Source of the DNA: Pseudolabrys sp. FHR47
GTDB lineage: Bacteria > Pseudomonadota > Alphaproteobacteria > Rhizobiales > Xanthobacteraceae
NCBI RefSeq assembly: GCF_005153485.1
Contig: NZ_CP039740.1
Coordinates: 1,243,001 to 1,307,000, forward strand
Direction: 5' to 3'
DNA: 64,000 nt
Of this stretch, positions 47,650 to 56,955 are shown in pieces. A program made the translations under genes and the position numbers. Within the stretch, counting starts at the first letter, position 1, and each line of letters starts with the position of its first letter. A model generated the notes under the pieces. That model saw only the letters and a program-made list of their open reading frames with translations. It was not told the DNA's origin and did no database searches.

Positions 47650-48624
47650 ATGCGTCGTCTCGGCGTGCTCGCTCTCGCGCTCCTGTCATTCGCTTTGCTT
47701 GCTGTCGCACCCGCTCCGTCGCAGGCGGCGGACTGGCCGACTCGCAATGTTCGTTTCGTCATTCCGCTTGGTGCCGGTTCCGGTGCCGACATCACAGCGC
47801 GCATGCTCGCCGAGAAGCTGCAGACCAAGTGGGGCCAGTCGGTCGTGGTCGAGAACCGGCCCGGCGGCGACGCCATCCTGGCGATCAATGCCGTGATCGG
47901 GGCCAATGACGACCACGTGTTGCTGTTCGCGCCGGCCTCGACCTTCACCGCGCATCCGCTGCTGCACGAGAAGATGCCGTACAATCCGGCCGATCTTGTG
48001 CCGATCGCGCGCGTCACCAATACCCTTATCGCCTTGGGTGTGCCGGCCGATCTCGGCGTGTCGTCGGTCAAGGAGCTGGCGGCGAAGATCAAAGCCGAGC
48101 CGGGTAAACTGAACTACGCCTCGGTCACCGGCGCCAACGACCTGCTCTACGCGGCTTTTCTGAAAACCGAGAAGCTCGAGATGACGCGGGTGCCGTACAA
48201 GGATCCGGTGACGGCGATCAACGACGTTGCCGAAGGCCGTGTCCAGGCTTTCGTCGGCGCCTATGCGATCATGCGCGCGCGCATCGCCTCGGGCAAGGTG
48301 AAGGCTATCGCGCTGACCAATGCGCAGCCGGCGGAATCGCTGAAAGACATCCCTACAGCGGCGCAGGCCGGCTACAAGTCGCTCGAGCTGGATGGCCTCG
48401 TCGGCGTGCTGGGGCCCAAGTCGGTCGCGCCCGCGGTGCGCGACAAGATCGCCGCCGACATCCGCGAGATGCTCAACGACCCGGCGGTCAATCCCAAGCT
48501 TGCCGCCACCGGTCAGGTGGTCAATCCGGGCTCGCCGGCCGAATTCGCCGCGGCGCTGAAAGAGCAAAGCGAGAAGGTTGCCGAGATCGGAAGGGTGCTC
48601 GGCATCAAGGCGGCGGGGCAGTAA
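47650..48624 (+). CDS. TctC/Bug-type tricarboxylate transporter binding protein
   Basis: This 324-residue periplasmic solute-binding protein has a signal peptide (LALALLSFALLAVAPAPSQA) and the Bug-family N-terminus WPTRNVRFVIPLGAGSGADI, then VVVENRPGGDAILAI, and a C-terminal VRDKIAADIREML. Bug proteins feed tripartite tricarboxylate (TctAB) permeases or act alone as sensors. No TctA or TctB gene is next to it, so it is an orphan here, as is frequent in this family. GGAGG lies just before the ATG at 47650. Confidence 0.94.
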   Translation: MRRLGVLALALLSFALLAVAPAPSQAADWPTRNVRFVIPLGAGSGADITARMLAEKLQTKWGQSVVVENRPGGDAILAINAVIGANDDHVLLFAPASTFTAHPLLHEKMPYNPADLVPIARVTNTLIALGVPADLGVSSVKELAAKIKAEPGKLNYASVTGANDLLYAAFLKTEKLEMTRVPYKDPVTAINDVAEGRVQAFVGAYAIMRARIASGKVKAIALTNAQPAESLKDIPTAAQAGYKSLELDGLVGVLGPKSVAPAVRDKIAADIREMLNDPAVNPKLAATGQVVNPGSPAEFAAALKEQSEKVAEIGRVLGIKAAGQ

Positions 48625-48649
48625 GAAGCCCGTTATTCGCGACGACATC

Positions 48650-48677
48650 AAATCCGCCCCGGCAACGGGGCGGATTT
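48650..48677 (+). terminator. Terminator after TctC-type gene
   Basis: AAATCCGCCCC and GGGGCGGATTT form an 11-bp stem with a 6-base loop and a short T end. It reads in both directions. Confidence 0.75.
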
Positions 48678-48787
48678 GTCGTGGGCGAGGGCGCAGAGAG
48701 TTCCCGTTAACGGTTCCTTATCCCTACCGCTGTCGTTAAGGAACGTATTGAAGTCTCATTAAATATAGCCCGCGCATTTTACCGGTC

Positions 48788-50257
48788 ATGAAGGCCGGTC
48801 CGCGTTTTTTCCTTGGCTGTGGCTTTGCTGCGTTGCTGGCGCTCGCCGGTTGCGGGCGCAGCGGCATGTGGGGCGTCGAGCGCGCCGCCTGGCGCGGTCA
48901 GGCCGAGGCGCAATGCATGCAGTCTGGTGCTGTGAAGCTCGGCGGCGCCGTGGTGCGCGCGGCGCCGATCGAAGGGCCGGGCGTCTGCGGCGCCGATTTT
49001 CCGCTGAAGGTTCTGGCGCTTGGCGAAAGCAGTCAGAGCCTTGGCTATGCCGAAGCACCGCCGCGGCCGCCGGGCCGTGTCGGCAGCGCAATGCCGGATT
49101 GGCCGGCGGACCGGGCGCGGGCTCCGCAACAACCGGCGAACTCCAATTATGCGCCGCCGCCCGACAACGGCCAGATGCGCTGGATGCAGGGCCCGCCACC
49201 GGCCAATGCGCCGCAACAAATCGCCCCGCAATACAATGCGGCGCCAAGCCGTGCGCCGCAGCTGAGCGCGCCGCAGACCTATCAGCCGCAGACCTATCAG
49301 CAACCGCGCGCGGTCGAGCCGCGTTCCGCGCCCGGCGGCGCCGCGCCGATGTCGATCTATGCGCCCGGCGTCAACGAGCCGCCGCCCGACGATATTCCCG
49401 ACGACGCCATCCTGCCGAACAGCCGCCGTCAAACCCAACCCGCTTACAACGAGCCGCCGCCGCGACAGGCGACCTACACGCCGCCGTCGCTCGGCCCGTC
49501 GCGCGACTCCCGTTTCGATGCGCCGATCCGTACCGGCTCCATCGCACCGGCGACGCTGACGCCGGCGGCGACCTTGTCTTGCCCGATCGTCTCGGCGCTC
49601 GATCGCTGGGTGGCGACTGGCGTGCAGCCGGCCGCCTTGCGCTGGTTCGGTTCACCGGTGGCGGAGATCAAGCAGATTTCGGCCTATTCCTGCCGGCAGA
49701 TGAACGGCGCCGGCGGTCGCGGTATTTCCGAGCACGCTTTCGGCAACGCGCTCGACATCGCAGGTTTCACGCTGGCCGATGGCCGCAAGATCTCGGTGCA
49801 GAATGGCTGGCGCGGCACGCCGGAAGAGCAGGGCTTCCTTCACGACGTGCAACTGGCCGCCTGCGACAGCTTCAGCACCGTGCTGGCGCCGGGCTACAAC
49901 GCCGCGCATTACAACCACATCCATGTCGATCTGATGCGGCGCAAGAGCGGGCGGCGGCCGTGCCAGCCCGCCGCGATCCCCGGCGAGGTTGTCGCCGCCA
50001 AGGCGCGCGCGGTTTACGCCGCGAAGAATGGCGGCAAGGATTACACCGGCTCGATCGGCAAGGATGCGATTAAGAAACTTCTTGATGCGATTCCCGGCGC
50101 CGACGGACTCGAAGAGGGTGACGCCGACGACGTGGTGACCGGCTCGATCGGCCTCGATGATGACGTCACGAATTCGGTACCGGCAAAGTCGCGCGGTTGG
50201 CCAGTGGTGGTGCCGCAGCGCGCAACGAGCACGACCAGGAATCCGGCAGATTTCTAA
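48788..50257 (+). CDS. Extensin-like lipoprotein
   Basis: This 489-residue lipoprotein has the lipobox LALAGC near residue 20. A Pro/Gln/Ala-rich linker runs at about 100-260 with PQTYQPQTYQQPR-type repeats. The extensin-like C-terminal domain follows, with LTPAATLSCPIVSALDRW, the SCRQMNGAGGRGISEHAFGN block and the HYNHIHVDLMRR metal-site motif. These His patterns resemble D-Ala-D-Ala peptidase-type zinc sites, so a cell-wall role is likely. Its stop overlaps the ubiA stop by 3 bases. Confidence 0.9.
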   Translation: MKAGPRFFLGCGFAALLALAGCGRSGMWGVERAAWRGQAEAQCMQSGAVKLGGAVVRAAPIEGPGVCGADFPLKVLALGESSQSLGYAEAPPRPPGRVGSAMPDWPADRARAPQQPANSNYAPPPDNGQMRWMQGPPPANAPQQIAPQYNAAPSRAPQLSAPQTYQPQTYQQPRAVEPRSAPGGAAPMSIYAPGVNEPPPDDIPDDAILPNSRRQTQPAYNEPPPRQATYTPPSLGPSRDSRFDAPIRTGSIAPATLTPAATLSCPIVSALDRWVATGVQPAALRWFGSPVAEIKQISAYSCRQMNGAGGRGISEHAFGNALDIAGFTLADGRKISVQNGWRGTPEEQGFLHDVQLAACDSFSTVLAPGYNAAHYNHIHVDLMRRKSGRRPCQPAAIPGEVVAAKARAVYAAKNGGKDYTGSIGKDAIKKLLDAIPGADGLEEGDADDVVTGSIGLDDDVTNSVPAKSRGWPVVVPQRATSTTRNPADF

Positions 50258-51174
50258 ACTGCCGCGTCGATCAGCATCGCGGCGAACAGGATCAACCCGG
50301 CATCGCGGTTGGAGCGGAACAGCCGCAGGCACAGTGCCGGATCGTCGATGTCGATGCGGCGGACCTGCCAGGCCAGATGCGCGGCGAAGCCGGCAAGACC
50401 GACAAGCGTGATCCAGCTCGCTCCGGCCATGACGCAGGCAATGCCGATCAGCACCACCGCGGCCGAATAGAACAAGGTCAGCGCGCGCTGGGTGTCGGCA
50501 CCGAACAGCAGCGCCGTCGACTTGATGCCGATCATCATGTCGTCTTCGCGGTCCTGATGCGCGTAGATGGTGTCGTAAGCGATCACCCAGCAAATCGCGC
50601 CGGCATAGAGGATGACCGGGCCCCAATCGAGCTGACCGAAAGCGGCGGGCCAACCCATCAGCGCGCCCCATGAGAAGGCGAGGCCGAGAAACACCTGCGG
50701 CCAGTAGGTCACGCGTTTCATGAAGGGATAGATCGCGACCACGAGCAGCGAAGCGAGTCCGGTCAGGATCGTGAAGCCATTGAACTGCAGCAGCACGACG
50801 AGGCCGACGAGCGCCTGAGCGACGAGGAAAATCGCGGCCTGCTTCGCCGTGACCTGACCGGACGGAATGGGACGCGAGCGCGTGCGCTCGACCTTGCCGT
50901 CGAGATCGCGATCGACCAGATCGTTCCAGGTGCAGCCGGCGCCGCGCATGGCGAAGGCGCCGATAAAGAACAGCACGATGTGCCAGAGGCTCGGGAGCCG
51001 ATCCATCGCCAGGCCGGTCAGGCCGACCGACCACCAGCACGGCATCAACAACAGCCACGAGCCGATCGGCCGGTCCAAGCGGGCGAGACGCAGATAGGGA
51101 CGGACCTGGCCCGGCGCGTAAAGGTCGACCCAGTTGCCGGTCGAGTCGGCAACGCGTCCGCTGCTCTCGCTCAT
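50254..51174 (-). CDS. ubiA: 4-hydroxybenzoate polyprenyltransferase
   Basis: UbiA joins 4-hydroxybenzoate to the polyprenyl tail in ubiquinone synthesis in the inner membrane. The 306-residue protein has about eight helices and both acidic motifs: NDLVDRDLDGKVERTRSRP and YAHQDREDDMMIGIKSTALL. It ends with ILFAAMLIDAAV. The start overlaps the upstream Pro/Gln-rich gene in ATGA, giving a coupled pair. Confidence 0.96.
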   Translation of the reverse strand: MSESSGRVADSTGNWVDLYAPGQVRPYLRLARLDRPIGSWLLLMPCWWSVGLTGLAMDRLPSLWHIVLFFIGAFAMRGAGCTWNDLVDRDLDGKVERTRSRPIPSGQVTAKQAAIFLVAQALVGLVVLLQFNGFTILTGLASLLVVAIYPFMKRVTYWPQVFLGLAFSWGALMGWPAAFGQLDWGPVILYAGAICWVIAYDTIYAHQDREDDMMIGIKSTALLFGADTQRALTLFYSAAVVLIGIACVMAGASWITLVGLAGFAAHLAWQVRRIDIDDPALCLRLFRSNRDAGLILFAAMLIDAAV

Positions 51175-51866
51175 CGCTTGAGCGGCGAGCCGCTGAGCGT
51201 GTCGAAGGTGCCGTGGCCGCGCTTGACGTTCGAGGAGTCCGGCACGGGGGCGCTGAGCGCGTCACTCAAGGACGGACCGGCCGGCTTCGGCGGCGCGGCG
51301 GCGACCTCACAGACTCTGGTGCGAATTTGGGTCGTCTGCGCGTGGCCCTTGTTGAGATTGTCGAGCAGGTCCTTCGGCATGCCGCACGAGGCGGTGTTCG
51401 CGGACACGAACTTGATCAGCTTCGCCTCGGAGGCGGCATAGTCGTTGAACAGCCGGCAGGCGACCGCGGGCGGGACCTTCTTCTTGCCGGCCTGCTCGAT
51501 GGCGCCGCGCTTCTTGGCGGCATCCTGGCTGAGTTGAGTAAATTCCTTGAAGCAGGGCGGCTCCTGCTGCCGGGCTGCGCCCATTGGCGATCCGAAACCG
51601 GCCGACGGCGGTATGAAAGGCTGCTGCGCCGGGGCCTGTGAAGCCTGCGGTGCGGGCCAGGCGCCCGAGGGGGCAGACTGTGCCGCATTCGGTGCCGGCC
51701 AGGCGCCTGCGGGAGCCTGCTGTTGCTGGGGCTGGGCCGCGGGCCAGGCGCCTGCTGGAGCCTGGCTTTGTGTCTGCGGAGCGGGCCAGGCGCTCTGCGC
51801 GAAGGCCTGCGTTCCGACGGCCATCATCGCCAGGCATGTGACGGTTGTGAGAGCCCTGCGGCTCAT
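51171..51866 (-). CDS. Exported WPAP-repeat protein
   Basis: This 231-residue protein has a signal peptide ending MAVGTQAFAQ. It then has five imperfect repeats of the form APAGAWPAP (residues about 20-75), a Pro-rich stretch, and a C-terminal helical domain with two conserved Cys pairs (PPCFKEFTQ, VACRLF, ASCGMPKD, TRVCEVA). I do not recognise the family. AAAGGA supports the start at 51866. Its stop overlaps ubiA, so it is probably cotranscribed with it. Confidence 0.72.
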   Translation of the reverse strand: MSRRALTTVTCLAMMAVGTQAFAQSAWPAPQTQSQAPAGAWPAAQPQQQQAPAGAWPAPNAAQSAPSGAWPAPQASQAPAQQPFIPPSAGFGSPMGAARQQEPPCFKEFTQLSQDAAKKRGAIEQAGKKKVPPAVACRLFNDYAASEAKLIKFVSANTASCGMPKDLLDNLNKGHAQTTQIRTRVCEVAAAPPKPAGPSLSDALSAPVPDSSNVKRGHGTFDTLSGSPLKR

Positions 51867-52025
51867 GAGCGGATCCTTTCCCGGTCCCCGCGGGATTAGG
51901 CAGCGAGGCGTCTGCAGGCTTATAACAACCTGCCGAATGCGACGGGAAGGCGGCATTTTGCGTTAAATCGACGCCCCGCCGGACCGTTCCGCCGCTCCGA
52001 AACCACGTCAAAGTCAGCCTAATTC

Positions 52026-52802
52026 ATGCCGCACTATGATTTCCGCACGCCCCGCATTTATCTCGATACCACGCTGGCCGCCGGCGTCGAGGTTCCGCTC
52101 GGCCGCGAGCAGGCGAATCATCTCGGTAATGTGCTGCGCCTTGCCGCCGGTGATGCGGTTCTCGTGTTCAACGGTCGCGACGGCGAGTGGGGGGCAGAAC
52201 TGACCGGCTCGGCCAAGCGCCTCGCCGTCCGGCTGGAGCGGCAGATACGGCCCCAGCCGAGCGGTACCGATCTCGATTTCCTGTTCGCGCCGCTGAAGCA
52301 CGCCCGGCTCGACTATATGGTGCAGAAGGCCGTCGAGCTCGGCGCGTCGCGGCTCAGGCCGGTACTGACGCAGCACACCCAAGTAACCCGCATCAACGTC
52401 GAGCGCATGCGTGCCAATGTCGTCGAAGCGGCGCAGCAATGCGGCGTACTTAATCTGGCCGAGGTCGCCGAACCGGTGAAGCTGAGTGCCGTCGCCGCGC
52501 ACGATCCCGATCGGCTGCTGATCTTCTGCGACGAGGACGCCGAGATTGCCGATCCGGTCGAGGCGCTGCGCCGCGTGCGCCCACTGCCGAGCGCGCTGGT
52601 GCCGGACGAGGCGCTGGCGCCTATGCCGATGGCCGTGCTGATCGGCCCTGAAGGCGGTTTCTCCGAAGACGAGCGCGCGCTGCTTATGAAGCGGCCGAAC
52701 ATCGTGCGGCTGTCGCTCGGGCCATTGATTTTGCGCGCTGACACGGCGGCTGTCGCCGCGCTGACCCTGGCGCAGGCGGTGCTCGGCAACTGGAGAGCGT
52801 GA
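52026..52802 (+). CDS. rsmE: 16S rRNA (uracil1498-N3)-methyltransferase RsmE
   Basis: RsmE methylates U1498 of 16S rRNA in the ribosomal decoding region using SAM. The 258-residue protein has an N-terminal PUA-like domain and the SPOUT knot with the motif IGPEGGFSEDE and SLGPLILRADTAAVAAL. Length and start are standard. No partner gene is coupled to it. Confidence 0.95.
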   Translation: MPHYDFRTPRIYLDTTLAAGVEVPLGREQANHLGNVLRLAAGDAVLVFNGRDGEWGAELTGSAKRLAVRLERQIRPQPSGTDLDFLFAPLKHARLDYMVQKAVELGASRLRPVLTQHTQVTRINVERMRANVVEAAQQCGVLNLAEVAEPVKLSAVAAHDPDRLLIFCDEDAEIADPVEALRRVRPLPSALVPDEALAPMPMAVLIGPEGGFSEDERALLMKRPNIVRLSLGPLILRADTAAVAALTLAQAVLGNWRA

Positions 52803-53302
52803 GGCGAGATTTGGCTTAAGAGAAATGCCGGCGTGGCTGCCGGCGCATCTCGCCGGCAGCCAGCCCCGCAACGATACAAACGCAACTCAACTCAACGCCG
52901 CAACAAACGCGATACCAACAAACACCAGAAACGCGGCCGCATGCAGCCACGCGATACTGAACGACGACTGATCACGCTGAACGCCCACCGATAGGGGTAA
53001 CAGCACATGAGGCCGACGCCAAAACGCCCGGCCAACGCATGTGACGGCCACAACCGCCGCGAAACCAAAAAACGCGACTCGGGTTCGCGCGCGGCGGATA
53101 TTGCGTCGGCGCAAGCCGAGTCACGAGTCCGGCGCCCATCGAATCTGTGGTCAACTCGCCCACACCGGCGACGAATCTGTGAGCAAATGCGCGGGCCCGA
53201 TGCCCAACACCGGTGTGTAACGCTGGCCCGGTGTGGTTTTTGTGTTCTTCCGATGGGGCATGGGCTGGGCTAGAATGACACCTAACATCGGGAGTTAGAT
53301 TC
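52803..53302. other. Intergenic region with a strong hairpin
   Basis: The perfect 12-bp stem TGGCTGCCGGCG-CATCT-CGCCGGCAGCCA (52834-52862) lies 32 bases past the rsmE stop but lacks a T-run. A hydrophobic minus-strand frame at 52887-52988 (33 codons, GTG start, no ribosome site) encodes IAWLHAAAFLVFVGIAFVAA and may be a tiny membrane protein; support is too weak to call. The rest shows nothing I can name. Confidence 0.5.
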
Positions 53303-53779
53303 ATGGTTCGGCAAATGGTTGGCTTCGTCAGCTCTTTACGTACTGCGGCGGTGGCTGCGGCGGCGGTACTCGCTCTGGCCGGACAGTCCGGCAGTGCCCA
53401 GGCGGCGAGCTGGATCGAGAAGGGCATCTACCTGTCGGGCCCGAACTATGACGGCGACGTACCGCCTTGCGAGGCCGCGCTCGGCGAGATCACCAGCCGC
53501 TTCGAGAGCACCCAGGCTCAGTTCTGGAACACCAGTGTCCAGATTCTTGGCTACGAGAAGGTGCGCCAGGTCGCCTTCAGCCCATGGGCGAAAGGTACGG
53601 TGCCGCGCCGCTTCTGCACGGCGGTGGCCGATATCTCGACTGGCCGCAAGCATGTGGTGAATTACTACATCACCGAAGATGGCGGCATGATCGGTGCCAC
53701 CTGGGGCGTGACCTATTGCGTCGTCGGTTTCGACCGCAGCATGGCCTACAGCCCGGCCTGCAAGATGGCGCGGCCCTGA
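53303..53779 (+). CDS. Exported hypothetical protein
   Basis: This 158-residue protein has a signal peptide ending GSAQAAS and a mature domain with three to four Cys (PPCEAALG, RRFCTAVAD, YCVVGF, PACKMARP), probably disulfide-linked. GPNYDGDVPPCEAALGEITSRF and VNYYITEDGGMIGATWGVT read like a small secreted fold. No family recognised. GGGAG precedes the ATG, and an RNase T2 gene follows. Confidence 0.8.
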   Translation: MVRQMVGFVSSLRTAAVAAAAVLALAGQSGSAQAASWIEKGIYLSGPNYDGDVPPCEAALGEITSRFESTQAQFWNTSVQILGYEKVRQVAFSPWAKGTVPRRFCTAVADISTGRKHVVNYYITEDGGMIGATWGVTYCVVGFDRSMAYSPACKMARP

Positions 53780-53925
53780 GCACGACGACCAGACTTTCAA
53801 CCCGACACTGCTGGCGGCTCGCTTGGAGCGACCGCCAGTATGTTCTTGATTTGTTCTTTGAATTACTCTAGGGTCCAGGAACTCTTGGCGTAGATCAATT
53901 CCGGCTTTGTTCTGTGAGGGCGTAA

Positions 53926-54681
53926 ATGGCGTGGTCCAATCGTGCCGGGATTCCGCCCCGGCATTTGACGGCTCTGCGATGGCTGGCCAAGGCCGTTCGC
54001 GCCGGCGCGGTCACCGGCTGTTTCGTGTTTCTGTTTGCCGTCGTCGCCTTCGCGCAGGACGCGAAAGCCCAGCAGGACCGGCGGCAGAACGCGCCGGGTC
54101 AGTTCGATTTCTACGTGCTGTCGCTGTCGTGGTCGCCGTCCTATTGTGAGGCCTCGGCCGAGAACGGGAACCGGCGCAGCGCCGACATTCAATGCGGCGG
54201 CCGGCCATTCGCCTTCGTCGTCCACGGCCTGTGGCCGCAGTATGAGAAGGGCTTTCCGGAATACTGCAAGGTGCCGGCACCGCGGCTCAACCGCGCTATC
54301 GTCGGCGCAATGCTCGACCTGATGCCGAACCAGCGCCTCGTCTATCACGAGTGGGACAAACACGGCACCTGCTCGGGCCTGTCGCCGAATGCCTATTTCG
54401 AAAACGTGCGCAAGGCGCGCGCGGCGGTGAAAATCCCGGATACCTATCTCGACCACGACAAGCCTATTATGGTGTCGCCCGGCGACGTGGCCGCGGCTTT
54501 TCTCAAGGCCAATCCGGGGCTGACGCACCAGCAGATCGCGGTCACCTGCGACAGCAAGCGGCTGAGCGAAGTGCGGGTCTGCATGTCGAAGGATTTCGTC
54601 TTCAAAGACTGTCTCGAGACCGCACGCCGCGCCTGTCGGCGCGACAAGGTCGCGATGCCGGCCATTCGCGGCGGCCGGTAA
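53926..54681 (+). CDS. Ribonuclease T2
   Basis: This 251-residue secreted or periplasmic RNase degrades RNA through 2',3'-cyclic intermediates. Both catalytic boxes are intact: HGLWPQ (with the first His) and EWDKHGTC (Glu, Lys and second His). The N-terminus has a hydrophobic export segment (GCFVFLFAVVAFAQ). Cys in SYCEAS, IQCGG, EYCKV, VTCDSK and VCMSK allow the disulfides of the family. It may share the exported theme of the preceding gene. GAGGG precedes the ATG. Confidence 0.95.
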   Translation: MAWSNRAGIPPRHLTALRWLAKAVRAGAVTGCFVFLFAVVAFAQDAKAQQDRRQNAPGQFDFYVLSLSWSPSYCEASAENGNRRSADIQCGGRPFAFVVHGLWPQYEKGFPEYCKVPAPRLNRAIVGAMLDLMPNQRLVYHEWDKHGTCSGLSPNAYFENVRKARAAVKIPDTYLDHDKPIMVSPGDVAAAFLKANPGLTHQQIAVTCDSKRLSEVRVCMSKDFVFKDCLETARRACRRDKVAMPAIRGGR

Positions 54682-54734
54682 AGCGGTTCCGCGGGCTTCG
54701 AGTGGGGTTGCGTTGAAGCTCCGGCGGATTTGCC

Positions 54735-54835
54735 CTAGAGCTTTTCGGGCTTTGACGGAATCAAAGCCGGAGCTCTAGCTTTTTGTTTTACGCGTTTTCT
54801 TCGCGAACCGGTTTCCACTTCGCTCGAAAACGCTA
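54735..54835. repeat. Composite dispersed repeat (CTAGAGC...GCTCTAG and TTCGAGCGAAG pieces)
   Basis: TAGAGCTTTT at 54736 pairs with AGCTCTAG near 54771, and the right half contains ACGCGTTTTCTTCGCGAACC and CACTTCGCTCGAAAACGCT. Both pieces match in form the large dispersed repeat family found between genes in Bradyrhizobium-like genomes. The end lies just before rlmJ. Confidence 0.65.
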
Positions 54836-54849
54836 TAAGCCGGCACGTC

Positions 54850-55716
54850 ATGAACTATCGTCACGCCTTTCATGCCGGCAACTTCGCCGATGTGTTCAAG
54901 CACGTCGTGCTGTGCCGCATCCTCGAGTATCTCTGCGAGAAGCCGGCCGCCTTTCGGGTCATTGATACGCATGCCGGCGAGGGTCTCTACGACTTGACAA
55001 CCAGCGAGGCGCGGCGCGGCGGCGAATGGCCGGGGGGCATCGGCCGGCTGATGGCGGCGGCCGAGACCGGCGATATTCCGGAGAACGCAGCCACCCTGCT
55101 CAAGCCCTATTTCGACGTGATCGGCGCCCTGAACGAGCGCGGCAGCCTAAAGATCTATCCCGGCTCGCCGGCGGTGGCCCGCGCCTTTCTGCGTCCGCAG
55201 GACAAACTGATCGCCTGCGAAATGGAGCCCGGCACGGCCCGTCAACTTGCCCGCCATCTGGATAACGACGGTCGTATCAAGACCATTGCCATCGACGGCT
55301 GGACCGCGCTGTCGGCCTATGTGCCGCCGCCGGAACGGCGCGGGCTCGTGCTCGTCGATCCGCCGTTTGAGGAAGAGGCCGACTTCCATCGGCTGTCGCA
55401 TCTGCTCGGCATCGCTCATCGCAAATGGGCCACCGGTATTTATGCCCTGTGGTACCCGATTAAGGGCCGCGGCGAAGCTGATGCCTTGGCCAAACGGGTC
55501 CGCAAACTCGGGATCGCCAAGGTACTGCGTGCCGAGCACCTGGTGTCGCCGGTGCGCGACCAGACCCGGCTCAATGGATCGGGGTTTATTCTGATCAATC
55601 CGCCCTGGACGCTGGAGAGTGAACTGACGGTTCTTCTACCGGTGCTGGCGCAATTGCTTGCGCGTGAAACCAATAGCGGCGGCTATCGGCTCGATTGGCT
55701 GGCCGGCGAGAACTAA
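54850..55716 (+). CDS. rlmJ: 23S rRNA (adenine2030-N6)-methyltransferase RlmJ
   Basis: RlmJ methylates A2030 of 23S rRNA with SAM. The 288-residue protein begins MNYRHAFHAGNFADVFKHVV, the family's signature, followed by IDTHAGEGLYDL (SAM motif), LVLVDPPFEEEADF (DPPY-like catalytic motif) and INPPWTLESEL near the end. Length matches the family. Confidence 0.95.
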   Translation: MNYRHAFHAGNFADVFKHVVLCRILEYLCEKPAAFRVIDTHAGEGLYDLTTSEARRGGEWPGGIGRLMAAAETGDIPENAATLLKPYFDVIGALNERGSLKIYPGSPAVARAFLRPQDKLIACEMEPGTARQLARHLDNDGRIKTIAIDGWTALSAYVPPPERRGLVLVDPPFEEEADFHRLSHLLGIAHRKWATGIYALWYPIKGRGEADALAKRVRKLGIAKVLRAEHLVSPVRDQTRLNGSGFILINPPWTLESELTVLLPVLAQLLARETNSGGYRLDWLAGEN

Positions 55717-55956
55717 TTAACAACCATCCTACCGCGCTGCATCACATTGAGACTTTAGCAGCACAACAGACCTCTTTCCCCGCGCGCCCAGTTGGTGTGT
55801 AGTTCACAAACTGGCAATGGCGCTCCGCCTCCGGAGGGAGGCCGGGTGGAGGCACCGAGGCCCTTCAAGAGGCCGACGCTTTCCCCGCAACCGGACGCCA
55901 TGCCGATCGCCGTGCGTGGGGCCGGCGATGGACTTGCGTGGGGAGGATCGACTGAA
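55717..55956 (+). other. Long leader region of the cold-shock gene
   Basis: No gene is seen. A GC-rich stretch with GGCGCTCCGCCTCCGGAGG (about 55819-55837) can fold. A long structured leader is typical of cold-shock genes, where it controls translation at low temperature; that role is inferred. Confidence 0.45.
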
Positions 55957-56169
55957 ATGTCGCAAACTGGCGTGGTGAAGTTTTTCAACACCGAGCGGGG
56001 CTACGGCTTTATCAAACCCGACGACGGCGCACGCGATGTGTTCGTTCACATCACCGCTGTGGAGCAGGCGGGCCTGAAGACGCTGAACGAAGGACAGAAA
56101 ATCTCGTTCGATGTCGAGCCCGATAAGAAGGGCAAGGGCCCGAAGGCCGTCAATCTGATCGTAAGCTAG
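55957..56169 (+). CDS. Cold-shock domain protein
   Basis: This 70-residue protein is a single OB-fold cold-shock domain: GVVKFFNTERGYGFIKPDD (RNP1), DVFVHITAV (RNP2) and the closing GPKAVNLIV. It binds single-stranded RNA or DNA as a chaperone. GGGAGG lies upstream of the ATG at 55957. The frame is open further left, but that part is the leader. Confidence 0.96.
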   Translation: MSQTGVVKFFNTERGYGFIKPDDGARDVFVHITAVEQAGLKTLNEGQKISFDVEPDKKGKGPKAVNLIVS

Positions 56170-56329
56170 CGGCACAATACGACGCGCTTGCGACAGCGGC
56201 GCGTCTATGTGCAAAAGCATGGGGGAGCGCGCGCCGCCGGCACGCGCCAGGCTCTGAGCTTTGCCCTCAGCTTTTGTCGTCACCGGCGCGGGCGGCTCGA
56301 GAACGCCCGCGCGAGCCATGGAATTCGTC

Positions 56330-56935
56330 ATGATGATCTTGCGCCATAGCCCCGCGTCGCCTTTCGTCCGCAAGGTGAAGATCGCCGCCGAAGTGCTCGG
56401 GCTCGCCGACCGCATCGAGGTGCAGGATGCCGATACGGTCGCTCCCGAGGCCGCCTTCCTCGCGCAGAACGCGCTCGGCAAAATTCCGACATTGGTGCTC
56501 GAGGACGGCACGACCTTGTTCGACTCGCGGGTGATTGTCGAATATCTCGACCATCTCGCCGGCGGCGGCCGCGTCCTGCCCAAAGAGCCGACGGCGCGCT
56601 TCGCCGCGCTGCGCTTGCAGGCCTTGAGCGACGGCATTCTCGATGCCGCTCTGCTTATCGTTTACGAAGGGCGCTATCGCGAGCCGCCAATGCGCCTGCA
56701 GAGCTGGCTCGATCGCCAACATGACAAGATCGGCCGCGCATTGGCCGTGCTCGAAGCGTCGCCGCCGGATCAGACCGATGTCCCCGATATCGGGCAGATC
56801 ACGCTTGCCTGCGCGCTCGGCTACCTCGACCTGCGTCTCGCCGGCGCCTGGCGCAAGGATTATCCCAGGCTCGTGGCCTGGCTCGATCGATTCGCCGCGC
56901 GCGTGCCGGCTTTCGCGAGGACCAAACCGGCCTGA
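56330..56935 (+). CDS. Glutathione S-transferase-family protein
   Basis: This 201-residue protein has the thioredoxin-like N-terminal domain with RHSPASPFVRKVKIAAEVLGL, then NALGKIPTLVLEDGTTLFDSRVI (cis-Pro and the glutathione-binding ED-S motif). An all-helical C-terminal domain has LQSWLDRQHDKIGRALAVLE. The catalytic residue is probably a Ser in HSPASP. The start lies among several Met codons (56318, 56330, 56333); 56330 fits the family best. A strong terminator follows. Confidence 0.88.
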   Translation: MMILRHSPASPFVRKVKIAAEVLGLADRIEVQDADTVAPEAAFLAQNALGKIPTLVLEDGTTLFDSRVIVEYLDHLAGGGRVLPKEPTARFAALRLQALSDGILDAALLIVYEGRYREPPMRLQSWLDRQHDKIGRALAVLEASPPDQTDVPDIGQITLACALGYLDLRLAGAWRKDYPRLVAWLDRFAARVPAFARTKPA

Positions 56936-56955
56936 TCCACGAAAGCGGATTTCGT

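Noticed and set aside
52887..53114. 75-codon hydrophobic minus-strand frame (TTG start), with a shorter 33-codon GTG version
   Set aside because: No ribosome site and an Arg-rich N-terminus; kept only as a remark in the intergenic entry.
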